A stretch of DNA of 51,016 nt from JAEUTH01 sp044230205 (GTDB lineage Bacteria > Bacteroidota > Bacteroidia > AKYH767-A > OLB10): NCBI GenBank assembly GCA_044230205.1, contig JBGARN010000015.1, forward strand, positions 1-51,016. The letters run 5' to 3'. This document shows positions 36,035 to 46,168 of the stretch, in pieces; position 1 is the stretch's first letter; every line of letters begins with the position of its first letter. A program made the position numbers and the translations under genes. The notes below the pieces were generated by a model. The model worked only from the letters and a program-made list of their open reading frames with translations. It searched no databases and had not been told where the DNA came from.

Positions 36035-37333
36035 ATGTTATACTATAGTACAAACAGGGACTCGGAAAAGGTAAATTTTAAGGAAGCAGCTATTTTGGGA
36101 CAGGCCCCTGATAAAGGTTTGTATTTTCCTGAGCTCGTACCAAAATTCACCAGTGATTTTTTAAAAAATCTGAAAACGAAATCAAAAGCTGAAATTGCTT
36201 TTGAGGTGATACTTCCGTATGTAGGTGATGTTATTCCGGCAGTAGAGTTAAAAAAAATTTGTGAGCACACTGTTGATTTCGACATTCCTCTAAAACAAGT
36301 AAATGATTCAATTTTTTCGCTTGAGTTATTTCATGGGCCAACACTTGCATTTAAGGATGTAGGTGCACGATTCATGAGCAGTTGCCTTGGATATTTTTCA
36401 AAAGACAGCAGTAGGGAAGTTACAGTGCTTGTGGCAACATCAGGCGATACCGGCAGCGCGGTTGCACATGGTTTTCTTGGTGTTGAAGGCACCCGGGTTA
36501 TTATTCTTTATCCATCGGGAAAGGTTAGCAAGTTGCAGGAGTTGCAGTTAACAACACTTGGAAAAAATATTACAGCTCTTGAAGTAAAAGGAACATTTGA
36601 TAACTGCCAGCAAATGGTTAAAGAGGCTTTTGCCGATGCTGACTTAAATAAAAAACTGTTTCTCACTTCTGCCAATTCAATAAATGTTGCTCGCTGGCTG
36701 CCACAGCAATTTTATTATTGCTATGCACTACAGCAGTGGCCATATACACTACCTCCCGTAATTTCAGTGCCAAGTGGCAATTTTGGAAATATATGTGCAG
36801 GTTTAATGGCTGCAGCAGCCGGGTTGCCGGTTAAGCATTTTATCGCAGCCTGCAATCAAAATGATGTTTTCTTCAAATATCTGCAAACGGGTCAATTCCT
36901 TCCAAAGCAATCGGTAGCTACATTATCAAATGCAATGGACGTTGGTAATCCAAGTAATTTTGTTCGGATAATGGAGTTATTCCATAACAGTTATGAAGAA
37001 ATTTCTAATGCCATAAGTGCATTTTCCATTGACGATAAAACAACACTTGAAACCATCGAGCGGGTTTATAAAACCTATGGTTATATTTTGGATCCTCATG
37101 GTGCAGTTGGTTATGTGGCACTCGAAAAATACCTGCAAACTAATCCAGGTTTAAAGGGAATCTTCATTGAAACAGCTCACCCTGTAAAATTTAGCAATAC
37201 AGTTGAGCAGGTAATCGGACACAATCTCGAAATTCCAGAATCGGTTCAACCCTTGTTATCAAAACAAAAGTCCAGTTTATTAATTCATCCCCGTTTTGAT
37301 GAATTGAAACAATTCCTGATGGAAAATAACTAA
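36035..37333 (+). CDS. thrC: Threonine synthase
   Basis: ThrC converts O-phosphohomoserine to threonine with pyridoxal phosphate. The 432-aa protein starts MLYYSTN, the usual family beginning, and has the PLP lysine in FHGPTLAFKDVGARF (~105-119) together with the phosphate-binding TSGDTGSAVAHGF and the VPSGNFGNICAG loop. It closes the thrA-thrB-thrC pathway operon; a DinB-like gene follows after 22 bases. Confidence 0.96.
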   Translation: MLYYSTNRDSEKVNFKEAAILGQAPDKGLYFPELVPKFTSDFLKNLKTKSKAEIAFEVILPYVGDVIPAVELKKICEHTVDFDIPLKQVNDSIFSLELFHGPTLAFKDVGARFMSSCLGYFSKDSSREVTVLVATSGDTGSAVAHGFLGVEGTRVIILYPSGKVSKLQELQLTTLGKNITALEVKGTFDNCQQMVKEAFADADLNKKLFLTSANSINVARWLPQQFYYCYALQQWPYTLPPVISVPSGNFGNICAGLMAAAAGLPVKHFIAACNQNDVFFKYLQTGQFLPKQSVATLSNAMDVGNPSNFVRIMELFHNSYEEISNAISAFSIDDKTTLETIERVYKTYGYILDPHGAVGYVALEKYLQTNPGLKGIFIETAHPVKFSNTVEQVIGHNLEIPESVQPLLSKQKSSLLIHPRFDELKQFLMENN

Positions 37334-37355
37334 TCATCTCCAAAATTGTTGGCTA

Positions 37356-37880
37356 ATGGAAAACATGAACTACCCATCTGTACTATTTCTGCAGGCATCT
37401 TCAAAGCATTTGGTGGAATATCTTGACCGAATAAAAAAAGCGGTTGAGAATTTAACGCATGAACAAATTTGGTGGAAACCACATGCTTCAACCACCTCAA
37501 TTGGAATTCTGTTAAGTCATTTAAATGGAAATATCACACAGTGGATCATTTCAGGATTAGGTGGTGAACCTGATGACCGTAACCGGTCTGCTGAATTTGA
37601 TCCAAGACAAATGCCTGAAAAAGAAATTTTACTGAAACGATTTTCAGAAACTATTTCAAAAGCATGTGCAGTAATTGAAGCAATAACTGATAAAGACCTG
37701 GCCACTACTATTTGCATACAGGATTTTGAAACCAATAAGCTTGAAGCCATTTATCATGTGGTAGAGCATTGCAGCTGGCATAGCGGTCAAATAACCTGGA
37801 TTGCCAAAATGCTGCAGGGTGAAAGCCATACGATTTCATTTTATGATAATGATAAATTGAATATTGCCAGGAATAGATAA
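37356..37880 (+). CDS. DinB/DUF1572-like four-helix protein
   Basis: The 174-aa protein has the DinB-like metal-binding histidine pattern: His55 (LLSHLNGN) and His138 with His142 (VVEHCSWHSGQI). Members of this superfamily are four-helix bundles, some of which are thiol-dependent transferases such as bacillithiol S-transferases; most are uncharacterised. A second Met at 37365 is an alternative start. It is 22 bases after thrC and probably on the same transcript, without an obvious link to threonine synthesis. A bidirectional terminator follows. Confidence 0.85.
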   Translation: MENMNYPSVLFLQASSKHLVEYLDRIKKAVENLTHEQIWWKPHASTTSIGILLSHLNGNITQWIISGLGGEPDDRNRSAEFDPRQMPEKEILLKRFSETISKACAVIEAITDKDLATTICIQDFETNKLEAIYHVVEHCSWHSGQITWIAKMLQGESHTISFYDNDKLNIARNR

Positions 37881-37923
37881 TTGGCTTATGAACCTTAAAT
37901 ATCAGACTAGATTATTCTGAAAT

Positions 37924-37957
37924 AAAAAACCGAAACACTTCAGTGTTTCGGTTTTTT
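37924..37957. terminator. Bidirectional terminator after the thr operon and the M49 peptidase gene
   Basis: AAAAAACCGAAACACT (37924-37939) and its complement up to 37957 form a nearly perfect 16-bp stem around a tiny loop, with an A-run on one side and a T-run on the other. It separates two convergent transcripts. Confidence 0.92.
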
Positions 37958-37981
37958 ATCATTAACGATTATAGTATGATA

Positions 37982-40153
37982 TTAATTTATCACTGGCAGA
38001 AAAGAGTATTTATTACCGTATTCTAGCATTTGCCTTAAGAAATCCTGGTTGCAGTCTATCCTCACATCGCTTATATTTTTACTGGTATCATAAACAGGAA
38101 TAAGCTTTGGTTGTATAAATCCCATGTATGGAGCAAGATTCAGTTTGTCATATCGCTCATGAACTTCCTTAAGCAAATCCTGGTCAACTTTTACTCCATA
38201 TCCTTCAACTAAATTTTTTCCGGCTTCATAATCACCTTCTGATTTAATTCGTTGTATTTCACGAAGTAATTGTCCAAATAAATTTCTCAGTTTAGTGTAA
38301 TCATTGATCACATAAAAAGTTTTGTTGCCACGGGATTTTCTTTCAACAACACCTGTCTCTGCTCCTTTTTCCACAACCCATTTAGAAATTAACTGGCGGT
38401 TACGCATATGGGCTTCTTCAATATTATCACCAGGTTTTATACGATACAACTGTGTCATCAGTCCGTTTAACAGGTATGAATCATATTGGGCCATACCGAC
38501 TTCAAGTGAAGGCATAACACCCATATCAACCAACTTCTGATCCATAATATAATATAATGCTACAAGGTCTGCACGCGCTTCTTCAAGAGTGCTTGCATAG
38601 TTTTTTAACGTAATATCTGTTGTAGCCACGCCTTCATTTATCTGACCTGATGCATGACCAATAACCTCATGCATATCCGTATGCAAATCGCCACACAGTG
38701 CACCATATTTTTTTATACGCGCAATTACTTCGGGGCTGGATCCAAATTCGTCTATCATTGGCGATTTAGCTTTAGTAAAGTTGTAGCTGGCAACAATGTT
38801 ACCAAGCGACACAGATTTGGAGCCATGTTTTTCACGAATCCATTCAGCATTGGGCAAGTTGATGCCGATAGGTGTAACCGGTGCTGCATCACCCACTTCG
38901 CCAATAACAGTAATTACTTTGGCCGATATACCCTTGACATTTTTCTTCTTATGCTCAGGCATTAAGGGCGAGTTATCTTCAAACCATTGTGCTTGTGCCG
39001 CAATTTTGGCTACTAATTTCGAAGCCTCCATATCTTTCATGGATAGTACAGATTCATAGCTGCCTTTTTTGCCAATGGCATCATGATACACTTCAATAAA
39101 ACCCAGAGCTATATCAATACGTGAAATTGTATCAGCTACCCATGATATGCTGTATTCGTCAAATTTTTTCAAATCTCCGGTTTCAAAATAATCGGCCAGC
39201 AATTTTAAAGTTTGACGCTGATGATCATTTTCGGCAACTCCCTCTGCCTTACGCAACCAACCAATCATTTCGGTAAGAGCCTTACCATACATGCCATCTT
39301 TCTTATACGTTTTTTCCTTTATCACTCCATCTTCCTTAATCAGTTTGCTGTTCAATCCATATGAAGGAACTTCTTTAACTGAACCTGAATTCATTTTTGA
39401 ATAAAAATCTTCTACTTCCTTTTGAGTTACACCTTCATAAAAATTATTGCATGATGCTAAAATATTGTCAACTCCTGCTGAAAGGTCAACCGATTTCATA
39501 TCAGTATTTGTGCTGAATATTATTCCGGAAATTCGACCATATGCTTCATCATTATTAGGGAATATTGAAGGAACAAGGTTTGCCTGCCGGCTATTACGCA
39601 TAAGATCTTTAAAATAATCAACAGTAAATTCAGGTAAAATCTTAGCATTGGAATAGTGGTGATGAATACCATTTGCAAAAAATACCTGACGGCAATAGGT
39701 TTCAAATTTTAACCATTCCTTGCTATTCTTGCTGCCTGCATAGGTGGTTAAAATGTTTTCGAGTGATTTTCGAACCATCAGGTTGTTTTTATATTTCTGA
39801 TCCCAGAAAATATCCCTGCCACTAAGGCCTGCTTCATAAAGGTAGTAAGCCAGTTTTTTTTGTTTCAGAGTAAGTTGGTTAAAACCTGGTATGCCATAAC
39901 GTAAAACCTGTACATCTGCAAAACGATCAGCTATAATTTCGTTAGGCATTTCACCGCCTTTAGTAACTAAAGTGGTTGGAACAGGTTTGGCTTCAAAAGC
40001 TGCAGGATTATTCTGCGAGCTGGTTTGAGAATTGGATGGCGCAGACTGTACCTGTTTAGTTGGCATTGGCTTTTTATTTTGAGCCTGTAATGTTGAGGAC
40101 CCGAATGCACCTGTAATTACAGCAGCAAGCATTAATTTGTTTTTAAGATTCAT
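37982..40153 (-). CDS. M49-type (dipeptidyl peptidase III-like) metallopeptidase, exported
   Basis: The 723-aa protein has a signal peptide (LMLAAVITGAFGSSTLQAQ) and a low-complexity linker rich in Pro, Ser, Asn and Gln. The catalytic domain carries the M49 zinc motif HEVIGH (His495, Glu496, His500), followed about 30 residues later by the third-ligand segment EEARADLVALYY, as in dipeptidyl peptidase III. DPP III enzymes are usually cytosolic, whereas this one should reach the periplasm or surface, as is common for Bacteroidota homologues. It should release dipeptides from oligopeptides. It is a single-gene unit with a shared terminator. Confidence 0.9.
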   Translation of the reverse strand: MNLKNKLMLAAVITGAFGSSTLQAQNKKPMPTKQVQSAPSNSQTSSQNNPAAFEAKPVPTTLVTKGGEMPNEIIADRFADVQVLRYGIPGFNQLTLKQKKLAYYLYEAGLSGRDIFWDQKYKNNLMVRKSLENILTTYAGSKNSKEWLKFETYCRQVFFANGIHHHYSNAKILPEFTVDYFKDLMRNSRQANLVPSIFPNNDEAYGRISGIIFSTNTDMKSVDLSAGVDNILASCNNFYEGVTQKEVEDFYSKMNSGSVKEVPSYGLNSKLIKEDGVIKEKTYKKDGMYGKALTEMIGWLRKAEGVAENDHQRQTLKLLADYFETGDLKKFDEYSISWVADTISRIDIALGFIEVYHDAIGKKGSYESVLSMKDMEASKLVAKIAAQAQWFEDNSPLMPEHKKKNVKGISAKVITVIGEVGDAAPVTPIGINLPNAEWIREKHGSKSVSLGNIVASYNFTKAKSPMIDEFGSSPEVIARIKKYGALCGDLHTDMHEVIGHASGQINEGVATTDITLKNYASTLEEARADLVALYYIMDQKLVDMGVMPSLEVGMAQYDSYLLNGLMTQLYRIKPGDNIEEAHMRNRQLISKWVVEKGAETGVVERKSRGNKTFYVINDYTKLRNLFGQLLREIQRIKSEGDYEAGKNLVEGYGVKVDQDLLKEVHERYDKLNLAPYMGFIQPKLIPVYDTSKNISDVRIDCNQDFLRQMLEYGNKYSFLPVIN

Positions 40154-40252
40154 AGTAACAGTGTTAAATTAAAGGCCTAAAGGAAAAAAAAGTTTTTTAA
40201 CCCTTTAGCAGGGTCATGAGTTATAACTAAAAACGGGAAGGAATGAATAGCA

Positions 40253-40459
40253 TTATTCCTCAGTATATTCAAGCAAATCACCCGGCTGACAATTAAGTGC
40301 TTTGCATATTGACTCAAGTGTGCTGAAACGAATTGCTTTTGCTTTACCTGTTTTTAGTATTGAAAGATTGGAGAGTGTTAAATCTACTTTTTCCGATAGT
40401 TCATTTAATGACATCTTTCTCTTTGCCATCATAACATCTAAATTTACAACTATAGGCAT
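40253..40459 (-). CDS. Small Cro/CI-type HTH regulator (XRE family)
   Basis: The 68-aa protein is essentially one helix-turn-helix domain: KMSLNELSEKVDLTLSNLS with a recognition-helix region and the closing STLESICKALNCQPGDLLEY, as in YozG-like regulators. Such genes usually sit immediately after a DUF2975 membrane-protein gene, and here the DUF2975 stop is 3 bases upstream. It probably represses its own two-gene operon. The partner is broken in this genome, while the HTH frame is intact. Confidence 0.9.
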   Translation of the reverse strand: MPIVVNLDVMMAKRKMSLNELSEKVDLTLSNLSILKTGKAKAIRFSTLESICKALNCQPGDLLEYTEE

Positions 40460-40462
40460 AAT

Positions 40463-41003
40463 TTATATGGTTAGATCGTTTTCAGTTTGAATTTCAATAC
40501 CTCGGTTGAATACCTGTGAGATAAAGTATAGGATGCCTGCAAAAAAAATAAATTCAGCACCACCGCCCAGGTAATCAGTTAATGTTGGCAGGTTAATTCC
40601 TTTGCCGATTAACCAATGACAATAATAATTTGATACAATTGTTAAAACTCCTGTTAATAATGCCACTGCACTCATTCGCGTGATCAGGCGCGAAACAGGT
40701 TAATGAAAATGGATGAACAAGGTTGATTTTAAGAAAAATGGAAATTACAAGTTAAAACAAATATGCTTTTAAAAGAGTAGAAACAATAATAGAAATTACC
40801 AGAATAGAATAATAGATATGGTTAAAAGAATTCAATTCCGATAAATTAAGACCAAGGTGAAGGTTTTGTGCAGCTATCGGATTTATGAACAGGCTTACAA
40901 AAAAAGAAATAATTATTGCCCCGGTCTTAATACATAAGCCAACAAAAATGATCCATGAAATGTAGTTGATGATTTGAAGGATTTTTTTTGATTTTGATTG
41001 CAT
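40463..41003 (-). pseudogene. DUF2975 membrane protein, broken by an in-frame stop and a frameshift
   Basis: The N-terminal half (from the Met at 41003, MQSKSKKILQIINYISWIIF) has two membrane segments and runs to a TAA at 40752-40754. The same frame continues as LVISIFLKINLVHPFSL. A one-base insertion near 40695 then shifts into the frame that gives PVSRLITRMSAVALLTGV and ends with FNRGIEIQTENDLTI at 40463. The rejoined protein is about 180 aa with four membrane segments, the size and ending of DUF2975 proteins. It overlaps nothing and directly precedes its usual HTH partner. The stop replaces what is probably a tyrosine codon. Confidence 0.8.
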
Positions 41004-41203
41004 TGTTTGAATTTGGTTTAAATTTAATGGTGCAAATATCAATATAAATTTATTGATAAACAATAAAAAAATATTAAATATTAATTAATTCACTTTAAAT
41101 GGATTTGTTAGTGATTATTAATGATATTATTCCTTTGTGCAAGACTCCTAACCATGTCGTATCTACTTATACATTTACGCCCGCTAATTGAAATATTGAA
41201 ATA

Positions 41204-42055
41204 ATGCAACTGTATACTATAGAAACTGGCTATTTTAAACTTGACGGAGGCGCCATGTTTGGTGTTGTACCTAAATCAATCTGGGATTCTTTAAATCCTG
41301 CAGATGAAAATAATATGTGCACATGGGCCTTACGCTGCCTGTTAGTACAACATGAAAATCGAGTGGTGTTAATTGATAATGGAATAGGAGACAAACAGGA
41401 TAAAAAATTCTTTAGCTATTATTATTTGCATGGTGATGATTCGCTTGAAAAATCACTGCACAAGGCCGGCTTTGATTTTAAAGATATAACAGATGTAGTA
41501 TTAACACATTTACATTTCGATCATTGCGGTGGCAGCATTACCTATAATTCTGACAGAACAAAACTTGAACTGGCTTTTCCAAATGCTACCTACTGGAGCA
41601 GCAATGAGCACTGGCTATGTGCCACTCAACCCAATATGCGCGAAAAAGCAAGTTTTCTTAAAGAGAATATTTTACCGATTAAAGAAAGCGGGCATTTGAA
41701 ATTTGTAAATGACGGTGATGAATTATTTCCGGGCTTCAGGTTTTTATTTTCCAATGGACATACAGAAGCCATGATGCATCCGGTGATTGATTATAAAGGA
41801 AAGAAGGTAGTGTATGTTGCTGATATGATTCCTTCTTCCTATCATATTCCGATTCCTTATGTTATGGCCTATGATACCCGCCCGTTGATTACTATGACTG
41901 AAAAAGAGAAATTTTTGAAGCAGGCTGCTGCAGATGATTATATTTTATTTTTTGAACATGATCCTGTTAATGTCTGTTGTAACCTGCTGCAAACTGAGCG
42001 CGCAGTGAAGCGCAAGGATACATTTACGCTTGAAGAATATTTTGGAAAAAATTAA
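41204..42055 (+). CDS. Metallo-beta-lactamase-fold hydrolase
   Basis: This 283-aa protein has the dinuclear-zinc motif HLHFDHCGG (His102, His104, Asp106, His107), a downstream metal histidine in FSNGHTEAM, and the later VYVADMIPS strand holding the bridging aspartate. The overall layout, with a start around the strand LIDNGIGD, is like that of quorum-quenching lactonases and related hydrolases. The substrate cannot be read from sequence. No signal peptide is seen, so it should be cytoplasmic. It stands alone between the divergent DUF2975/HTH unit and the mpl-like gene. Confidence 0.9.
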   Translation: MQLYTIETGYFKLDGGAMFGVVPKSIWDSLNPADENNMCTWALRCLLVQHENRVVLIDNGIGDKQDKKFFSYYYLHGDDSLEKSLHKAGFDFKDITDVVLTHLHFDHCGGSITYNSDRTKLELAFPNATYWSSNEHWLCATQPNMREKASFLKENILPIKESGHLKFVNDGDELFPGFRFLFSNGHTEAMMHPVIDYKGKKVVYVADMIPSSYHIPIPYVMAYDTRPLITMTEKEKFLKQAAADDYILFFEHDPVNVCCNLLQTERAVKRKDTFTLEEYFGKN

Positions 42056-42195
42056 TGATATAAAATTTAGTTGTTAGGATGGGGAGTGATTATATAACTC
42101 ACTTCGTTATTAATTTGAAAAAAATAAAACTTGACAAATACTTCAAACCCCTTATCCGATAATTATTCGCGAAGTTATTTCGAAACGGAAAACAA

Positions 42196-43596
42196 ATGAG
42201 CATGAATATACATTTAATAGCTATTGGCGGTGCAGCCATGCACAATATGGCAATTGCACTTCATAAAAAGGGATATAAGGTAACCGGGAGTGATGATGAA
42301 ATTAATGAACCTTCACGTTCACGGCTTGCAGCATATGGGCTGTTACCTGAAGAAATGGGCTGGTTCCCTGAAAAAATAACTGCTGATCTAAATGTTGTAA
42401 TACTTGGAATGCATGCCCGTGCTGATAATCCTGAATTGATTAAGGCGCAGGAACTGGGATTAAGGATTTATTCCTATCCGGAATACATTTATGAGCAATC
42501 AAAAAATAAAATACGTGTTGTAATAGGTGGAAGTCATGGTAAAACAACTATCACCTCTATCATATTGCATGTTTTGAAAACCTGCAATAAGCAATTCGAT
42601 TTTATGGCCGGAGCACAGGTACCGGGGTTTGATACGATGGTACAACTGACCGATGATGCACTGGTAATTATTATTGAAGGAGATGAATACCTTAGTTCTC
42701 CAATTGACCGCAGACCAAAATTTCATTTATATAAGGCTGATATTGGTTTAATAAGCGGCATAGCCTGGGATCATATTAATGTTTTTCCAACCTTTGAAAA
42801 TTACGTGGAGCAATTCAGAATTTTTGCCAATGCCATTCCTGCAAATGGTAAATTAATTTATTGCCTGAATGATGAAGTGTTGAAGCGTGTTTGTGAATCA
42901 TCTTCAACCTTAGCTGAAAAAGTGGGCTATTCTATTCCACAGCATGAAATTATTGACGGAATTACCTATCTTAAATTAGCTGACAGCACACCATCAAACG
43001 ATCAATTGCTGGAAACACATGTCAAGTTAAATGTGTTTGGGAATCATAATTTGATGAATATAGAAGGAGCACGATTGGTTTGTAATGCCATTGGAATAAC
43101 AAACAATGAATTTTATAATGCTGTAAAAACTTTTAATGGTGCATCAAAGCGATTGGAAAAAGTCATTGATACGGGTTCGTTTACACTATTCAAAGATTTT
43201 GCGCATTCTCCGTCAAAATTAAAAGCAACTACTGAGGCAGTTAAAGAACAATTCGTAAAGAGAAAGTTAATAGCTTGTATGGAGTTGCATACCTTCAGCA
43301 GTTTGAATGAAAGTTTCCTCAATGAATACAAAGGATCAATGGATGGTGCTGATGTGGCTTATGTATATTTCAATCCACATACCATTGCGCATAAGAAGCT
43401 GAAGCCTATAAGCGAAGAACAGGTTGCTGCAGCTTTTAACCGAAAGGATGTTAAGGTGTTTACCAACTCCGGAGAATTAGTGAAGGCGCTAAAGCAAAAT
43501 GATTTTAATAATTCAGTATTACTGATGATGAGCTCGGGTAATTTTGACGGGATTGATTTTAAGCAGCTCGGAGATGAGGTGGCTATGTTGGTATAG
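42196..43596 (+). CDS. mpl: Mpl-type UDP-N-acetylmuramate-peptide ligase
   Basis: The enzyme is a Mur ligase that most resembles Mpl, which joins recycled murein tripeptide to UDP-MurNAc. The 466-aa protein has the N-terminal motif HLIAIGGAAMHNMAIAL, the ATP loop GGSHGKTTITS near residue 112, an EGDEYLSSP segment near 157, and the Mur-ligase C-terminal block KDFAHSPSKLKAT. The GGAAMHNMA signature favours Mpl over MurC, which normally reads GGIGMSG. A start two codons later (42202) is possible. No other murein recycling gene is adjacent. The downstream convergent gene begins 7 bases away. Confidence 0.88.
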   Translation: MSMNIHLIAIGGAAMHNMAIALHKKGYKVTGSDDEINEPSRSRLAAYGLLPEEMGWFPEKITADLNVVILGMHARADNPELIKAQELGLRIYSYPEYIYEQSKNKIRVVIGGSHGKTTITSIILHVLKTCNKQFDFMAGAQVPGFDTMVQLTDDALVIIIEGDEYLSSPIDRRPKFHLYKADIGLISGIAWDHINVFPTFENYVEQFRIFANAIPANGKLIYCLNDEVLKRVCESSSTLAEKVGYSIPQHEIIDGITYLKLADSTPSNDQLLETHVKLNVFGNHNLMNIEGARLVCNAIGITNNEFYNAVKTFNGASKRLEKVIDTGSFTLFKDFAHSPSKLKATTEAVKEQFVKRKLIACMELHTFSSLNESFLNEYKGSMDGADVAYVYFNPHTIAHKKLKPISEEQVAAAFNRKDVKVFTNSGELVKALKQNDFNNSVLLMMSSGNFDGIDFKQLGDEVAMLV

Positions 43597-43602
43597 CCCC
43601 TG

Positions 43603-45975
43603 TTAGAATGGATACCCGATACCAAGGTTGAAATTGATATCCTTAAACTGGTTAAATTCATTAAGTATAAAACGGTTACCGCTTTCGCGACTGGGATCAG
43701 TAACCGGTACAGCAGCATCTAACCTGAAAATGAAAAAGCTAAAATTAAGCCTGGCACCAACACCAGCACCAATGGCCATTTCTTTATAAAACCTTCCAAT
43801 ATTAATATCCGCCAGGGGCCTTTGAGGGTCCGGCTTTTCAGTCCAAACGTTACCACCATCAATAAAGAAAGCGCCTTCAAGAATTTTAAGAATATCAAAA
43901 CGGTATTCGAGGTTGAATGCGATTTTTACAGTACCAAATTGCTGGATAGAGTTCGTTGGAACAGCACCACCCGGACCTACTGTATAAGGGCTGAAAGCAC
44001 GATTGTCATTACTACCGCCTGCATAAAAGCTCTTTTCAAAAAGTATGAAATCGGTATTTCCGTATGGATGCGCGATTCCGCCATTAATTCGATAAACAAG
44101 TTGGTTCTGTTCATTAAAAACCTGGTAATACCTGAAATCAATATCTGGCCTTATATACTGCGCATAGTCAACACCTAAACGCTGATAGTTACCAGTGCTG
44201 TCACTCGCAGCCCTGTCTGTCAATTTATCAAATGCATAAAAAGTATTACCGGCAAACTCAAGGTTAAATCTCAGGAACAATACATTTTTTATTCTGCCCA
44301 GGTATTGGTTATTGAACGTAAAAGAATATTTACCGTTAGCAATCAGGTGGTCAGAATAGGATGAAGCAAGCGCTGCATCATTATATGATAAAATCTGTGC
44401 TTCGTATTCAGGGGTTAACGTTACATCCACATAATTTAATTCAGCAGGATAAATATAATGTCGGATACTTGGGCTCTTTTTAAAAATATACGAAATTGAT
44501 AAGCGTGTTGAAGTACGGTCATATTCTATGCGGTTTTCTGCACCAACAGAAGCTGAAATACGTGTTGTTGGTTCAAACGTTTTTTCGTTTCGCGAAGTTT
44601 TAAAAGGAAGTAAAAACTTATGAAAAAATAAACTGGACTCAATACCTATATCATAAGTGTTGAATTTAAAATTTTGCTTGGTTTCAGAGGTTGAATCGGA
44701 AATGAATTGAGGCTGTGATTCCACTGAACCACGAAGTTTAATTTCAAGCATTTCAGTGCCATGGAAAATATTACGGTGCCTGTAGCTTACACTTCCGGCA
44801 ATACCAATATTACCACCGCTTGTTGTGTATTCATTTTCCAATGTATAATCCTGCATTTTGGTAGGTGTAAGGTTTATATAGCAATCGAGTGGGTTTGTGG
44901 GAACAGAATCAGTATTTGAGCGAAATTCGGATTTTGCCAGTTTAATAGTTACAAATCTGAATGTTCCTAAATCCTGCAGTCGTCTGTAAGTTAAATCAAC
45001 ATCTTTTTGACGAAATAGTTCATAACTCGATAAAAAAACATGCTGTTCAATAATTAAGGGTTTAAATTGAGGCTTTACATTATGTTGTACCAGGAATCTG
45101 ATATTGTTTTTGATCAGCGTGTCGCGGTTTGCATAAAATTCATTAGCTGCAAGCATATCAAAAGCTTCTACAACATAAATGTTATTGATATAAAATCGCT
45201 GATGGTATAATGAGGTTTCAAGTGTATCTTCAGAGGTAACAGAAGGGTTGTCTATAATCAGCTTAACATTCACCTTGTTATTCATTAAGCTGCTGTCAAC
45301 AAAAAATCGTATATACTGCTGCGAAAAATCAAAATAACCTAAATTACGAAGCATCTTCGTTATTCGCTCACGTTCTTTTTGAATATTTGACGTGCTGTAA
45401 TTTTTACCTCTTTCAATTGCGCAATTTGCAGTGTCGCTGAATATTATATTTTTTATTGCGGTATCGGCAATTGAGTAGCTGATATTGTTTATAGTATAAG
45501 GTTGATTGCTTATAACGTTATAATAAACAACTGACTGATGTTTCTTTTTAAATACAACAGAATCAGTTACAGTTGCATTAAAATAGCCAATATTCTGCAT
45601 ATACTGACTAAGTTGACGTGCCGATTTGATAGTTAAGAAGGTGTCAACAAAAATGGGTTCTTCACCCACAGTATTCATCAGCCATCTGTTAAATTTCTTG
45701 TAATTACCTGCACTGTCAGTCTTACCTGACGCTCCAAGGTTGTAAACAAAAAGGTGAAAACGGAACAGCCCGAGAATTTTACGGTTTGGTTTTTGTTTAA
45801 TGATAGGTTCCAGTTCGCTCTTTAAACTTTTGGGCTCTACCTTAACAATATTTTTATCAAGCAGGTATTGATCAGGCTTAAGGTGCTTGGTAAAACTACA
45901 TGAAGCAAATAGCATCACTGCAATTGCAATAAGTAAAAGTTCTGTAATTCTACCTGACCTTATGTTTAAAATCAT
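43603..45975 (-). CDS. Omp85-family outer-membrane lipoprotein (TamL/BamA-like)
   Basis: The 790-aa protein has a lipoprotein signal with the lipobox FASC (Cys26), then POTRA-like modules in the N-terminal third (ARQLSQYMQNIGYFNATVTD is a typical POTRA helix-strand), and a C-terminal 16-stranded-type barrel. The chain ends in phenylalanine after alternating strands (NFNLGIGYPF), as expected for BAM substrates. TamL is the lipidated TamA variant of Bacteroidota, which works with TamB; no tamB is in this window. It should sit in the outer membrane and help insert or translocate other envelope proteins. Confidence 0.88.
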   Translation of the reverse strand: MILNIRSGRITELLLIAIAVMLFASCSFTKHLKPDQYLLDKNIVKVEPKSLKSELEPIIKQKPNRKILGLFRFHLFVYNLGASGKTDSAGNYKKFNRWLMNTVGEEPIFVDTFLTIKSARQLSQYMQNIGYFNATVTDSVVFKKKHQSVVYYNVISNQPYTINNISYSIADTAIKNIIFSDTANCAIERGKNYSTSNIQKERERITKMLRNLGYFDFSQQYIRFFVDSSLMNNKVNVKLIIDNPSVTSEDTLETSLYHQRFYINNIYVVEAFDMLAANEFYANRDTLIKNNIRFLVQHNVKPQFKPLIIEQHVFLSSYELFRQKDVDLTYRRLQDLGTFRFVTIKLAKSEFRSNTDSVPTNPLDCYINLTPTKMQDYTLENEYTTSGGNIGIAGSVSYRHRNIFHGTEMLEIKLRGSVESQPQFISDSTSETKQNFKFNTYDIGIESSLFFHKFLLPFKTSRNEKTFEPTTRISASVGAENRIEYDRTSTRLSISYIFKKSPSIRHYIYPAELNYVDVTLTPEYEAQILSYNDAALASSYSDHLIANGKYSFTFNNQYLGRIKNVLFLRFNLEFAGNTFYAFDKLTDRAASDSTGNYQRLGVDYAQYIRPDIDFRYYQVFNEQNQLVYRINGGIAHPYGNTDFILFEKSFYAGGSNDNRAFSPYTVGPGGAVPTNSIQQFGTVKIAFNLEYRFDILKILEGAFFIDGGNVWTEKPDPQRPLADINIGRFYKEMAIGAGVGARLNFSFFIFRLDAAVPVTDPSRESGNRFILNEFNQFKDINFNLGIGYPF

Positions 45976-46168
45976 ATAATGGGCAAAAATAAAAATAGAG
46001 TAATTACATCATTGTGTATTATTTTGTGTAATTATTCCGGGCATAAATGAAAGATATTTATTTTTTGATGAATTATTCAGATGGTTTTCCATATTTGCCG
46101 GCTCAAAATAGGTTAGTTTTACAACCGGTTTTAAATGAATTTATAAAATAACTCAATTTACTACAGCC

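Noticed and set aside
7966..41003. Stop-codon recoding as an explanation for in-frame TAA, TAG and TGA in several genes
   Set aside because: All three stop codons interrupt genes, frameshifts occur alongside them, and intact genes in the window end with ordinary stops such as TAA and TGA. Gene decay or sequence error is simpler.
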